A stretch of DNA of 16,391 nucleotides from JACQCF01 sp043742785 (lineage in GTDB: Bacteria > Omnitrophota > Gorgyraeia > Zapsychrales > Fredricksoniimonadaceae), in assembly GCA_043742785.1 (NCBI GenBank), contig JAYTXU010000054.1, forward strand, positions 1 to 16,391. The letters are read 5' to 3'. Below are positions 7,583 through 15,748 of this stretch, one piece after another; within the stretch, counting starts at the first letter, position 1; every line of letters starts with the position of its first letter. Made by a program: the position numbers and the translations under genes. Under the pieces are notes generated by a model. The model was not told the DNA's origin, did no database searches, and saw only the letters and a program-made list of their open reading frames with translations.

Positions 7583-7586
7583 TTCC

Positions 7587-10289
7587 TTAAACTTTTGCTA
7601 ATTTCCTAAGTACCGTCTGTAAAATACCACCATTACGAAGATAATCAACTTCGACAGGTGTGTCGACACGGGCCAACACTTTAAATTGCTTAATGCTGCC
7701 ATCTGAAGACTTAGCTGATATCGTCAACTCCTGTCTTGGCTTTAAATTGTCTGTCAAATCAACGAAATCAAAAGTCTCATCTCCCTTAATCCCTAGCGTG
7801 GTGTAATTCTCCTCTGCTTTAAACTGACAAGGCAACACACCCATTCCGCAAAGATTGCTACGATGAATACGTTCAAAACTCTCCGCAATAACAGCCTTGA
7901 TTCCTAAAAGCGTTGTCCCCTTAGCAGCCCAATCACGGGAAGAACCTGTTCCATATTCTTTACCTGCTAAAACAATTAACGGCGTACGTTCAGCTTTATA
8001 TTTCAAGGAAGCATCGTAAATAAACATCTTTTCATTACTTGGCCAATAGGTCGTCCATGGCCCTTCTTTTCCTGGAGCTATTAAATTACGAAGTCGAATA
8101 TTGGCAAAGGTTCCGCGAGTCATCACACGGTCATTCCCACGACGAGCACCATAACTGTTAAAATCCTTAGAAACAACTCCCTGCTCCATTAAGTATTTAC
8201 CTGCAGGGCTATCCTTTGCAATGGCTCCGGCCGGTGAAATATGATCGGTCGTAATCGAATCTCCTACCATCACCAAACAACGAGCACCTTTAATACCTTG
8301 AATCGGATCAGGAGCAGTCTTCATCCCGATAAAATACGGTGGATTTTGTATATAGGTACTCTTATCCTGCCAATTAAATAAATCTGATTTGGTGGATTTA
8401 ATCGCATTCCAATTTTTATTTCCACGATCCACATTGCCATAACGGGATTTAAAGATCTTCGCCTTAACAAATTTCTTAACCAAGATATCGATTTCCTTTT
8501 GAGTGGGCCAAATATCTTTAAGATAAACAGGATTGTCTTTCTTATCACGACCTAAGGGCTCATTAATTAAATCCAAATCCACACGTCCAGCCAAAGCATA
8601 AGCAACAACTAACGGTGGAGAAGCTAAAAAATTTGCCTTAGTATGAGGATTAACACGTCCTTCAAAATTACGATTTCCTGATAAAACGGCAGCGGCTACT
8701 AAATTACCTTCAACAATCGCTTTTGAAACATATTCTGGCAACGGTCCAGAATTACCGATACAGGTTGTACAACCATAACCCACAATATTAAAACCCAACT
8801 TCTCTAACGACTTCATTAATCCTGCTTCTTTTAAATAATCCTCAACCACTTGAGAACCTGGAGCGAAAGAAGTTTTTACATACCCATGAGATCTTAATCC
8901 TTTTTCTACAGCTTTCTTAGCCAACAATCCAGCACCTATTAACACCGACGGATTAGAAGTATTCGTGCAGCTGGTGATCGCAGCAATGACAACAGCGCCA
9001 TGACCAATGGTTTCTGTAGTGCCGTTTTTTACAACAACGGTACGAATCAACTCGCCTTCTGTTAACCCGTATCCTCGAGATTTGATATCTGCTGTCAGCG
9101 AAGAACGAAAAGCTGCCTTTACATCCTTGACTAAAACTCTATCTTGAGGTCGTTTAGGACCTGCTATGGCAGGTTCAACAGTTGAAATGTCCAATTCTAG
9201 AAGATCACTATAAACACACTCTGGTGTTTTAGCCGTGTAGAACAGCCCTTGATCTTTATAATATTTTTCAACCAAGGCCACTTCAGCAGCCGAACGTCCT
9301 GTCACCTTTAAATACGCTAAGGTCTCTTCATCAACAGGAAATAATCCAATAGTTGCTCCATATTCAGGGGCCATATTGGCAATGGTAGCTCGATCCGGTA
9401 GAGATAAAAATTTCAAACCTTCACCGAAGAATTCAACAAATTTCTCAACCACTCCTTTTTTACGCAAAACCTGTGTAACGGCTAAAACTAAATCGGTCGC
9501 TGTGACACCTTCCTTTAACTTGCCCTTAATACGAAAACCAACAACTTCAGGCAAGAGCATATTAATTGGTTCTCCCAGCATCACTGATTCTGCTTCAATA
9601 CCGCCTACTCCCCAACCGACAACTCCCAAACCATTAATCATGGTTGTGTGTGAATCTGTCCCAACACAGCTGTCAGGATAAGCAACATTTTCTTTGCCAA
9701 TTTTTTTCTTTAGAATACCCTTAGCTAAATATTCCAAATTAACTTGGTGAACAATACCAGTTGCTGGCGGTACCACTCGAAAATTCTGCAAAGCGCTCTG
9801 TCCCCATTTTAGAAATTCATAACGCTCTTGATTACGTTCAAATTCCAATCGGACATTTTGTCCCAACGCTTGATTAGTACCAAAAGCATCCACCTGTACG
9901 GAATGATCAATAACTAAATCACACTGCACTTGAGGATTAATTTTTTTAGTATCTCCTCCCAAATTCTTGATTGCATCACGCATCGCCGCCATATCAACCA
10001 CACAGGGAACACCTGTAAAATCTTGTAGAATAACACGGCCAGGCTTAAAAGCTATTTCATCCTTCTGACTATTAGGAGTCCAGCGACTAATGGTTTGAAT
10101 ATCTTTAAGAGTTACTTGATAATCATCATAAGAACGCAAAGCACTTTCTAATAAAATACGAATTGAAAACGGCAGCTTGCTTAAATCTACTCCAGCTGAT
10201 TTAGCATACCTAGGAAGAGAATAAATAGTATATTTAACTGAGCCTACTTTTAAAGTTTTACGAATAGATTTTTGATCAAATTGTAACAT
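7587..10289 (-). CDS. acnA: Aconitate hydratase A (AcnA type)
   Basis: A 900-residue aconitase that isomerises citrate to isocitrate via cis-aconitate with a [4Fe-4S] cluster in the cytoplasm. The three cluster cysteines are Cys441 (SCTNTSNPSVL) and Cys507 and Cys510 (GYGCTTCIGNSGPLP). Other family marks are FTGVPCVVDMAAMRDA (91-106), GTDSHTTMINGLG (210-222), SITTDHISPAGAI at the start of the C-terminal swivel domain, and EYGTGSSRDWAAKG with the active-site Ser-Arg. Length and domain order (domains 1-3, linker, domain 4) match AcnA/IRP1 rather than AcnB. ATG at 10289 has a weak GAGAG ribosome site. A near-consensus promoter lies about 60 bases upstream, and hairpins follow the stop, so acnA is probably monocistronic or leads only weakly into the next unit. 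Confidence 0.98.
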   Translation of the reverse strand: MLQFDQKSIRKTLKVGSVKYTIYSLPRYAKSAGVDLSKLPFSIRILLESALRSYDDYQVTLKDIQTISRWTPNSQKDEIAFKPGRVILQDFTGVPCVVDMAAMRDAIKNLGGDTKKINPQVQCDLVIDHSVQVDAFGTNQALGQNVRLEFERNQERYEFLKWGQSALQNFRVVPPATGIVHQVNLEYLAKGILKKKIGKENVAYPDSCVGTDSHTTMINGLGVVGWGVGGIEAESVMLGEPINMLLPEVVGFRIKGKLKEGVTATDLVLAVTQVLRKKGVVEKFVEFFGEGLKFLSLPDRATIANMAPEYGATIGLFPVDEETLAYLKVTGRSAAEVALVEKYYKDQGLFYTAKTPECVYSDLLELDISTVEPAIAGPKRPQDRVLVKDVKAAFRSSLTADIKSRGYGLTEGELIRTVVVKNGTTETIGHGAVVIAAITSCTNTSNPSVLIGAGLLAKKAVEKGLRSHGYVKTSFAPGSQVVEDYLKEAGLMKSLEKLGFNIVGYGCTTCIGNSGPLPEYVSKAIVEGNLVAAAVLSGNRNFEGRVNPHTKANFLASPPLVVAYALAGRVDLDLINEPLGRDKKDNPVYLKDIWPTQKEIDILVKKFVKAKIFKSRYGNVDRGNKNWNAIKSTKSDLFNWQDKSTYIQNPPYFIGMKTAPDPIQGIKGARCLVMVGDSITTDHISPAGAIAKDSPAGKYLMEQGVVSKDFNSYGARRGNDRVMTRGTFANIRLRNLIAPGKEGPWTTYWPSNEKMFIYDASLKYKAERTPLIVLAGKEYGTGSSRDWAAKGTTLLGIKAVIAESFERIHRSNLCGMGVLPCQFKAEENYTTLGIKGDETFDFVDLTDNLKPRQELTISAKSSDGSIKQFKVLARVDTPVEVDYLRNGGILQTVLRKLAKV

Positions 10290-10347
10290 TTTACTCTCTC
10301 TACCTGTCTCTCCAGTAAGCTTTTAAAATAATATAATATATTTTTTC

Positions 10348-10376
10348 ATTATAGGCAAAGCATAAGACGGCGTCAA
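10348..10376 (-). promoter_or_regulatory. Sigma70-type promoter of acnA
   Basis: On the minus strand TTGACG (10376-10371) and TATAAT (10353-10348) are separated by exactly 17 bases. This is five of six matches at -35, six of six at -10, and ideal spacing. Transcription should start near 10341, giving a leader of about 50 bases that is very A/T rich before the ribosome site. It lies in the 97-base gap after the aldolase/SDR gene, so acnA has its own start. Confidence 0.82.
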
Positions 10377-10386
10377 GGCAGGGTTA

Positions 10387-12393
10387 TTAAATTACTCGAT
10401 CATTCCCACCATCAATAGGAATCTGAGCGCCGGTAGTTTTTGAAAAAACAGGTCCGGCTAAGACGCAAACCAAATCTGCAACATGCTTAGAAGTAATTTC
10501 CGTTTTAAGTAAATTGTTTTTCTTATATTCTTCAATAGAAACACCATAGTGTTTCGCACGCTTCTCTAAAACTTCCTTAGTCCAAATAGCTGTATCGAAA
10601 ACTTGATTAGGATGAAGAACATTGATTCGAATACCTTTATTTGCTAATTCTAAAGCCGCGATCCTGGCTAACTGAGTCAACCCTGCTTTAGCCACCGAAT
10701 ACGCTCCTGCCCCAGGACCAGGAGCCGGCACATTTTTAGATCCGATAATAATGATGGTAGGATCAATACCATGAGTTAAATATGGTATAGCAACCTTCAT
10801 CAAACGTTGATGACTGGTTAGATTAATCTTCAAACTCTTTTCCCAAGTATCAGGATTCATCAAAGCTATCGTTTCACTAGGAGGAAAAATACCCGCATTG
10901 CTGACAATAATATCCAATCCACCAAAACGACGCACAGTTAGTTCAATAGCTTTTTGTAAATCAGAATCCTTAGTAACATCACAAACTATTCCTAAAACAT
11001 CTTCTTGATATATAGTGACAGGCACTAATTTTTGGCCCTTAATGGGCTTTGATACAAAATTAGTGCCTGTCACTATATCCAGCGCTGCTACATGAGCACC
11101 TTGCGACACTAAAGATTCCACACAAGCACGACCAATACCACTAGCTGCTCCAGTCACCAAGGCGATCTTACCTTGCAAATTTAATGGTTTAGAATTTTTA
11201 GAAAGCTTAGCTTGCTCTAATTCCCAATATTCCATTTCAAAAATGTCTTTCTCAGTTAGAACTTTCCATCCACCTAATTTTTGAGAATACTGAACGGCCT
11301 TAATTGTATGATCGACAATATCTGAAACGATTCGGGCATCTTTAATAGAACGACCAAAAGTCACAAGCCCTTGACCTAGCCATACAGCCCATCGAGGGGC
11401 AAGATCTAAGCATTTGAATTTTCCATTGGTGTTGCGATCAAAATAGGATTGATATTTCTTAGAATAAGCAGCAACATCTTTGACAATATCTCTATTAATA
11501 ATCACAGGATTGGGCTTAGTACGAATAACATGATCTGGCGTTAATGTCCCTCTCGTTGCTATTGAAGCAATATTAAATAATTTAGAAAATCCAACTGATG
11601 CGGCATCTGTTTTAAGACAAGCAATCGCTGCCCCGCCTAACAAATTAGATACAGCCTGACGCATCTTGGCCAAATCTATCAGATTCTCAGATGACGCTTT
11701 AGCAGAAGCTATTTTAATTCTCTTATCACGAATAAAACTTTCAGCTTGAGTGACCAAACGAATATGATTTTCATAACTTGTCTTAGCATCATCCCCAAAA
11801 GTAAATAATCCATGATTCAATAAAACAATTCCCTTATATTTCTTCCAATCAAGCTTCTGAGTCATTTCATAAACCTTACGAGCCAGAATAAAACCAGGCA
11901 TTACATACGGCACAATCAAAACTCTGTCCCCATAAATCTGTTTGATATGTTGAGCCCCTTTGGGAGTATTGGTGACAGCCACAACAGCATCAGAATGAGA
12001 ATGGTCAACGAATTTATAAGGAATGATGGCGTGCAGAATAGCTTCTACGGAAGGATTGGGAGCTAGAGGATTAAGCATAGCTAGCCTCTGTCCTAAAACC
12101 ATTTGGGTATCAGATAATTGAGGAAGTTCGGCCATCCTTTTTAAAGCATCCATCTTTACAGCAGCAAAACCTTCTGCTTCGATAGTCGCCAAATCCCAAC
12201 CACTGCCTTTAATATAAAGAATTTCTTGGAAAGCTCCAAAAAAATCTTTAACAACAGCTTTAACAGAAGTGTTTCCTCCACCGTGCAATACAAGCGAAGA
12301 TTCACGACCTAAAAGTCTGGATGTATAAACCCTCAATGCTAAAGGATCTGATCCACAAAGATTAACTTCTTTTTCATTCCAAAGACTTTTCAT
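10387..12393 (-). CDS. Bifunctional class II aldolase / short-chain dehydrogenase fusion
   Basis: A 668-residue fusion. Residues 1 to about 390 form a class II aldolase/adducin domain: HGGGNTS (37-43) for phosphate binding, Glu117, and metal ligands His131 and His133 (DHSHSD) and His194 (LLNHGLFTFG). Residues about 407-668 form an SDR: TGAASGIG (414-421), Asp439 ending the second strand (suggesting NAD), NAG (499-501), and catalytic Ser552, Tyr565 and Lys569 (YSVAK). This architecture is known as rhamnulose-1-phosphate aldolase/lactaldehyde dehydrogenase-type fusions, which split a sugar phosphate and oxidise or reduce the aldehyde. No rhamnose genes are nearby, so the substrate stays open. 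Between strand 2 and CDVT (471-474) lies an atypical peptide encoded by a large palindrome (separate entry). ATG at 12393 follows GGAAA. The gene is 12 bases behind the DUF3857 gene. Confidence 0.9.
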   Translation of the reverse strand: MKSLWNEKEVNLCGSDPLALRVYTSRLLGRESSLVLHGGGNTSVKAVVKDFFGAFQEILYIKGSGWDLATIEAEGFAAVKMDALKRMAELPQLSDTQMVLGQRLAMLNPLAPNPSVEAILHAIIPYKFVDHSHSDAVVAVTNTPKGAQHIKQIYGDRVLIVPYVMPGFILARKVYEMTQKLDWKKYKGIVLLNHGLFTFGDDAKTSYENHIRLVTQAESFIRDKRIKIASAKASSENLIDLAKMRQAVSNLLGGAAIACLKTDAASVGFSKLFNIASIATRGTLTPDHVIRTKPNPVIINRDIVKDVAAYSKKYQSYFDRNTNGKFKCLDLAPRWAVWLGQGLVTFGRSIKDARIVSDIVDHTIKAVQYSQKLGGWKVLTEKDIFEMEYWELEQAKLSKNSKPLNLQGKIALVTGAASGIGRACVESLVSQGAHVAALDIVTGTNFVSKPIKGQKLVPVTIYQEDVLGIVCDVTKDSDLQKAIELTVRRFGGLDIIVSNAGIFPPSETIALMNPDTWEKSLKINLTSHQRLMKVAIPYLTHGIDPTIIIIGSKNVPAPGPGAGAYSVAKAGLTQLARIAALELANKGIRINVLHPNQVFDTAIWTKEVLEKRAKHYGVSIEEYKKNNLLKTEITSKHVADLVCVLAGPVFSKTTGAQIPIDGGNDRVI
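11010..11078. repeat. 69-bp palindromic element inside the SDR domain, in frame
   Basis: The arms at 11010-11032 and 11056-11078 are exact reverse complements over 23 bases (core AGTGACAGGCACTA / TAGTGCCTGTCACT). They flank a 23-base loop that contains a further GCCC/GGGC stem. The total is 69 bases, or 23 codons, and no stop arises. The arms encode IVTGTNF and KLVPVTIY at residues 440-446 and 455-462. No flanking target duplication is evident. Position and in-frame nature suggest an inserted mobile or REP-like palindrome rather than ordinary coding sequence. There is only one copy in this window. Confidence 0.85.
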
Positions 12394-12405
12394 AAAAAAT
12401 TTCCA

Positions 12406-14400
12406 TTATTGATCTTTTATATAGTCCTTAGCCTCAGAACTAATATCTGAAGACTTCTTAAGGACAATATATTGATCATTCTTCTTCGATAATTCTTTAC
12501 GAAAATCTCTGACCTGATTGTAATGATCCACAGGAATAGTGTATCGTTTTGTAGAATACGAACTATCAACGATAACAGTATTCTCTTTTTGTTGATAATT
12601 AACAGCAACATCCATTAAATCAATAGAAAGCAAATAGTTAGAAGGAAGTGAACTAATTTTAAAACCCTCTGGAAGATGATACACATTGGTATTCTTAATC
12701 AAAGAATTATTAGGTAAGAAAATTGGATTCTTACGGCTTTCCTGAACAAAATCCGGCATATTGGATTGATCTTCTTCTTTAATGAGAATCATGTCATTGA
12801 CCAAGGGATAGGCTGTGCTAGCCTGATACTTTAGGTCGAATTCTACAGAAGAGTATCGATTCTCTACTCCCGTTACCTTGTGATCCATCATCTTGCCACC
12901 CTTGGCAAAATTCTGTTCTAAGCCTTCAAAAAATTTATTCTTATCTTCCTCACTTGACGACCCCCAAGATTTTTTAAAATTCTCACTAGTTTCCTTAGGG
13001 AGCTTTACATGAACGCGATATTCTGCAGAACCATTCGAATTAACACTAACATCCGCATGACTGATCAAAGCGTGATCTTCTTCAGATGTCCCCACAGGTA
13101 AATTTTCAAACTTATAACTCAATTCATCAATCGTCAAAACATAGGCATTGTCATAACTGGAAGGATAAGACCCAAAAGGAAAACCTTTGAGTAGTGGATC
13201 AACATAATAATTCTGACCATCCAAATTAACTTGTAAAATAACAGAGGAAAAAACAGAAGGACTAGGCAGGCCATTTTGAGGGTTACCTGCATATTCCCCA
13301 CTTAAAAGACAAACATTCGCACCAATACCCACCAACTGAAACATTTGCTTGGCTAATAATGAAATATCTTTTGAATCACCATAATGATTTTTAAATATTT
13401 CGTTAGTTGGATGAGGATCGATTGTATTATCACCAAAGTTTAAATTCACAAAACGAAAATTATCCTGTAAAAATTCCAAAATGACTAAAGCCTTATCCTT
13501 CTGAGATATTTTATCCTTGGTTAACTCCAATGTTTTAACCGTAATATCCGTATCAGCCACTGTATTTTTTAAAACTAAATCACGATACCAATCAGCCACC
13601 TGCTTCCAATCACTCATGGAAGACAAATAAATAGCTCCCAAAACTTCCTGCAAAGGTGGCATCAATTCTTCATCAGGAATAGGACTTGTTTCTTCAAATA
13701 CAAAAGTATATTTAAGTTTACCATCACTTTTATCAACTAAGGGTTTGTACTCATTCTTATACGACTTCAATTGAATCAATTTATCATCCGGTAAAATAAA
13801 AGTATGCTTTGCTCTCTGTGTTGGAATAGCCGGAAATAAAATTTCTCCCCAAAATTGATTAGGAATTTCTTTATGCATTGTTGTACTTCTGACAGAAACC
13901 TCAATGATGGAACCAACCCCTACCTCAGGCAAGGTCACTAACTTCATACGAAGATCTCCATACATAGGTGAATCATCAAAAACAGGTAAATCTTTGATAT
14001 CGGTAGCCGGATACTGACGTCCATCAGGATTCTCAACATGAGCTTGAACATCTGTAATAGCATCGCGGGATTTATTATAATAAATTGGCCATTGACTTAA
14101 TTCTTTAGCTTCTTCTTTTTGAATTTTAATTCTGGCGTGATAGCTTTCTTCATAGGACCAATCTGGTTTAATAGTTGTTTCGTATTCATTAACTAAAGCA
14201 AGATACGGTTGATCTGGATATTTATTTATCCATCCTTGTGCTTGAGGATTAACTAAATTCTTAGGGATTTCTTGAACTTGAGGAGCTGCTGGCTGTTCTT
14301 GCGCAATGCTATTGACTGTTGCGTTAACTTGAGAAGTTTCTTGTGCAAAAACAAATGGACACACCAAAGCGCTTAGAATAATTAAATAAAAAAAAATCAT
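12406..14400 (-). CDS. Exported DUF3857 / transglutaminase-like protein, catalytic residues replaced
   Basis: A 664-residue protein. Residues 1-19 (ILSALVCPFVFA) are a signal peptide with likely cleavage after FA, followed by a Gln/Pro-rich linker (20-60). A DUF3857 domain covers about 65-235, a transglutaminase-like core about 290-405 and a beta-rich C-terminal domain about 440-640. It should act in the periplasm or at the envelope. In the core, the usual GDCKD is GDSKD (341-345), so Ser343 replaces the catalytic Cys. The position where FNHV is usual reads FSSV (384-387), so the His is also Ser. The Asp of DP (401) remains. Family members are widespread, poorly characterised and often linked to polysaccharide or envelope functions. 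ATG at 14400 has a strong AGGAGAG site that overlaps the stop of the helicase gene, suggesting coupling. It lies 12 bases before the aldolase/SDR gene. Confidence 0.85.
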   Translation of the reverse strand: MIFFYLIILSALVCPFVFAQETSQVNATVNSIAQEQPAAPQVQEIPKNLVNPQAQGWINKYPDQPYLALVNEYETTIKPDWSYEESYHARIKIQKEEAKELSQWPIYYNKSRDAITDVQAHVENPDGRQYPATDIKDLPVFDDSPMYGDLRMKLVTLPEVGVGSIIEVSVRSTTMHKEIPNQFWGEILFPAIPTQRAKHTFILPDDKLIQLKSYKNEYKPLVDKSDGKLKYTFVFEETSPIPDEELMPPLQEVLGAIYLSSMSDWKQVADWYRDLVLKNTVADTDITVKTLELTKDKISQKDKALVILEFLQDNFRFVNLNFGDNTIDPHPTNEIFKNHYGDSKDISLLAKQMFQLVGIGANVCLLSGEYAGNPQNGLPSPSVFSSVILQVNLDGQNYYVDPLLKGFPFGSYPSSYDNAYVLTIDELSYKFENLPVGTSEEDHALISHADVSVNSNGSAEYRVHVKLPKETSENFKKSWGSSSEEDKNKFFEGLEQNFAKGGKMMDHKVTGVENRYSSVEFDLKYQASTAYPLVNDMILIKEEDQSNMPDFVQESRKNPIFLPNNSLIKNTNVYHLPEGFKISSLPSNYLLSIDLMDVAVNYQQKENTVIVDSSYSTKRYTIPVDHYNQVRDFRKELSKKNDQYIVLKKSSDISSEAKDYIKDQ

Positions 14401-14407
14401 AACTCTC

Positions 14408-15748
14408 CTATTGTTTCAAAGTTTCCTCAGCAAAATATTTACCCATAAATTCATGGATTCGATTATCCATAATAATTTGATTCCTGGCGATAGGTTTCTT
14501 CAAAATAATTCCCTGCAGAGATGTGCAACGACTTAAAGCCACATACATCTGTCCATGCGCAAAAGTTCCATAACCTACATCAATCATCACCCTCTCAAAA
14601 GTCTGTCCTTGAGATTTATGGATAGTCACAGCCCAAGCTAATTTCAAAGGATATTGCGTAAAGTGACCAATAACCTTAGAAGCTAAATTTTCAGCTACTG
14701 TATCAAAGTAATATTGATAAATCTCCCAAGTATGTTTTTTCACATCGACAATCTGTCCATTTTCTAATTCCACCATAATAATATCATCACCCGAAGAACT
14801 CTTCACATCTTTAATAACACCCAAGGAGCCGTTAACCCAACGTTTTTCTGTATCATTATTGAGCATCATAATCTGAGCGCCCTTTTTCAAAGACACCGAT
14901 TCCTGGGTCGGTAGACTCTTACGTTCAAACTCACCTGAAAGAACACCTTGATAATTATAAGATCGGCCAGTTAACTTCATGAGTTGATTAGCATTGACAG
15001 TCTCAGCTAAAGCATTAGTCGTAGTTAAAGTGATAAAAAATTCCCCGACAGGAAAATCTACCTTACTGTGATGGCGAGTATTAAAAGCATGCAAATGATG
15101 TTCTTCTAATTCATTATGGCGAAGAGCATTAAGCAAATGAATAAATCCCTCATCTTTTTGACGATAAATCTTTTTCAATTCCAAAATCTTAAGATCAATC
15201 TGAGGAAATATTCTAGAAGAAAAAAAATACGGACTGGAATAATGACCGCGGAAAATTTCTTCTTCTCCACGGGACACCACTGGTGGCAATTGATACATAT
15301 CTCCTAAGAAAATCATCTGAATGCCACCAAAAGGTTTGGAATAATCCCTACCAAAAAGACGTAAGAAAGCATCGATGCAATCGAGCAAATCCGCACGCAC
15401 CATAGATATCTCATCAATAATAATCGCATCTAACTGCTCATACATTCTTCGTTTCACCTTACGAATAATAATATCGTTCACCGCTTCAGGCGTAATATCA
15501 GGTTTAAATTGAAAAAAAGAATGAATTGTCTGCCCCTTAATATTCAAAGCGGCAACTCCTGTGGGGGCTAAGACAGCAATATTCTTGATGGTTTTATGAC
15601 GAAAGTATTGAAGAAGAGTCGACTTACCAGTGCCAGCCTTACCTGTCACAAATAAATGACGGCTGGTATTCTCTAGTGCATCAAAAGCGGCAACGAATTG
15701 TTCGTTAAAATCAAGTTCGGAAAAATTAACAGATGCATTAGAAGCCAT
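14408..15748 (-). CDS. PIF1-type superfamily 1 DNA helicase
   Basis: A 446-residue SF1B helicase of the PIF1/RecD2 group. The Walker A motif TGKAGTGKST is at 35-44, motif Ia is LAPTGVAALNIKG (60-72), the Walker B motif IIIDEISMV is at 109-117 (Asp112, Glu113), and motif III is FLGDMYQLPPV (147-157). The C-terminal motor domain has AVTIHKSQGQTFERV (373-387, motif V) and YVALSRC (402-408, motif VI). All ATPase motifs are intact, so it should be an active 5'-3' helicase acting on DNA ends, forks or G-quadruplexes. No nuclease or extra C-terminal domain is fused. ATG at 15748 overlaps the end of menD by 11 bases and has only an AAGAAAG ribosome site, suggesting translation by reinitiation. Its next gene starts 7 bases after its stop. 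Confidence 0.92.
   Translation of the reverse strand: MASNASVNFSELDFNEQFVAAFDALENTSRHLFVTGKAGTGKSTLLQYFRHKTIKNIAVLAPTGVAALNIKGQTIHSFFQFKPDITPEAVNDIIIRKVKRRMYEQLDAIIIDEISMVRADLLDCIDAFLRLFGRDYSKPFGGIQMIFLGDMYQLPPVVSRGEEEIFRGHYSSPYFFSSRIFPQIDLKILELKKIYRQKDEGFIHLLNALRHNELEEHHLHAFNTRHHSKVDFPVGEFFITLTTTNALAETVNANQLMKLTGRSYNYQGVLSGEFERKSLPTQESVSLKKGAQIMMLNNDTEKRWVNGSLGVIKDVKSSSGDDIIMVELENGQIVDVKKHTWEIYQYYFDTVAENLASKVIGHFTQYPLKLAWAVTIHKSQGQTFERVMIDVGYGTFAHGQMYVALSRCTSLQGIILKKPIARNQIIMDNRIHEFMGKYFAEETLKQ

Noticed and set aside
9376..9681. Open frame of 101 codons on the plus strand
   Set aside because: It is antisense to conserved aconitase sequence, and its translation (Ser, Thr, Pro rich) has no recognisable motif.
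11010..11078. Insertion sequence or intrinsic terminator as explanation of the palindrome
   Set aside because: There is no transposase and no visible target duplication, the gene continues in frame on both sides, and no U-run follows the stem. A non-autonomous palindromic element fits better.
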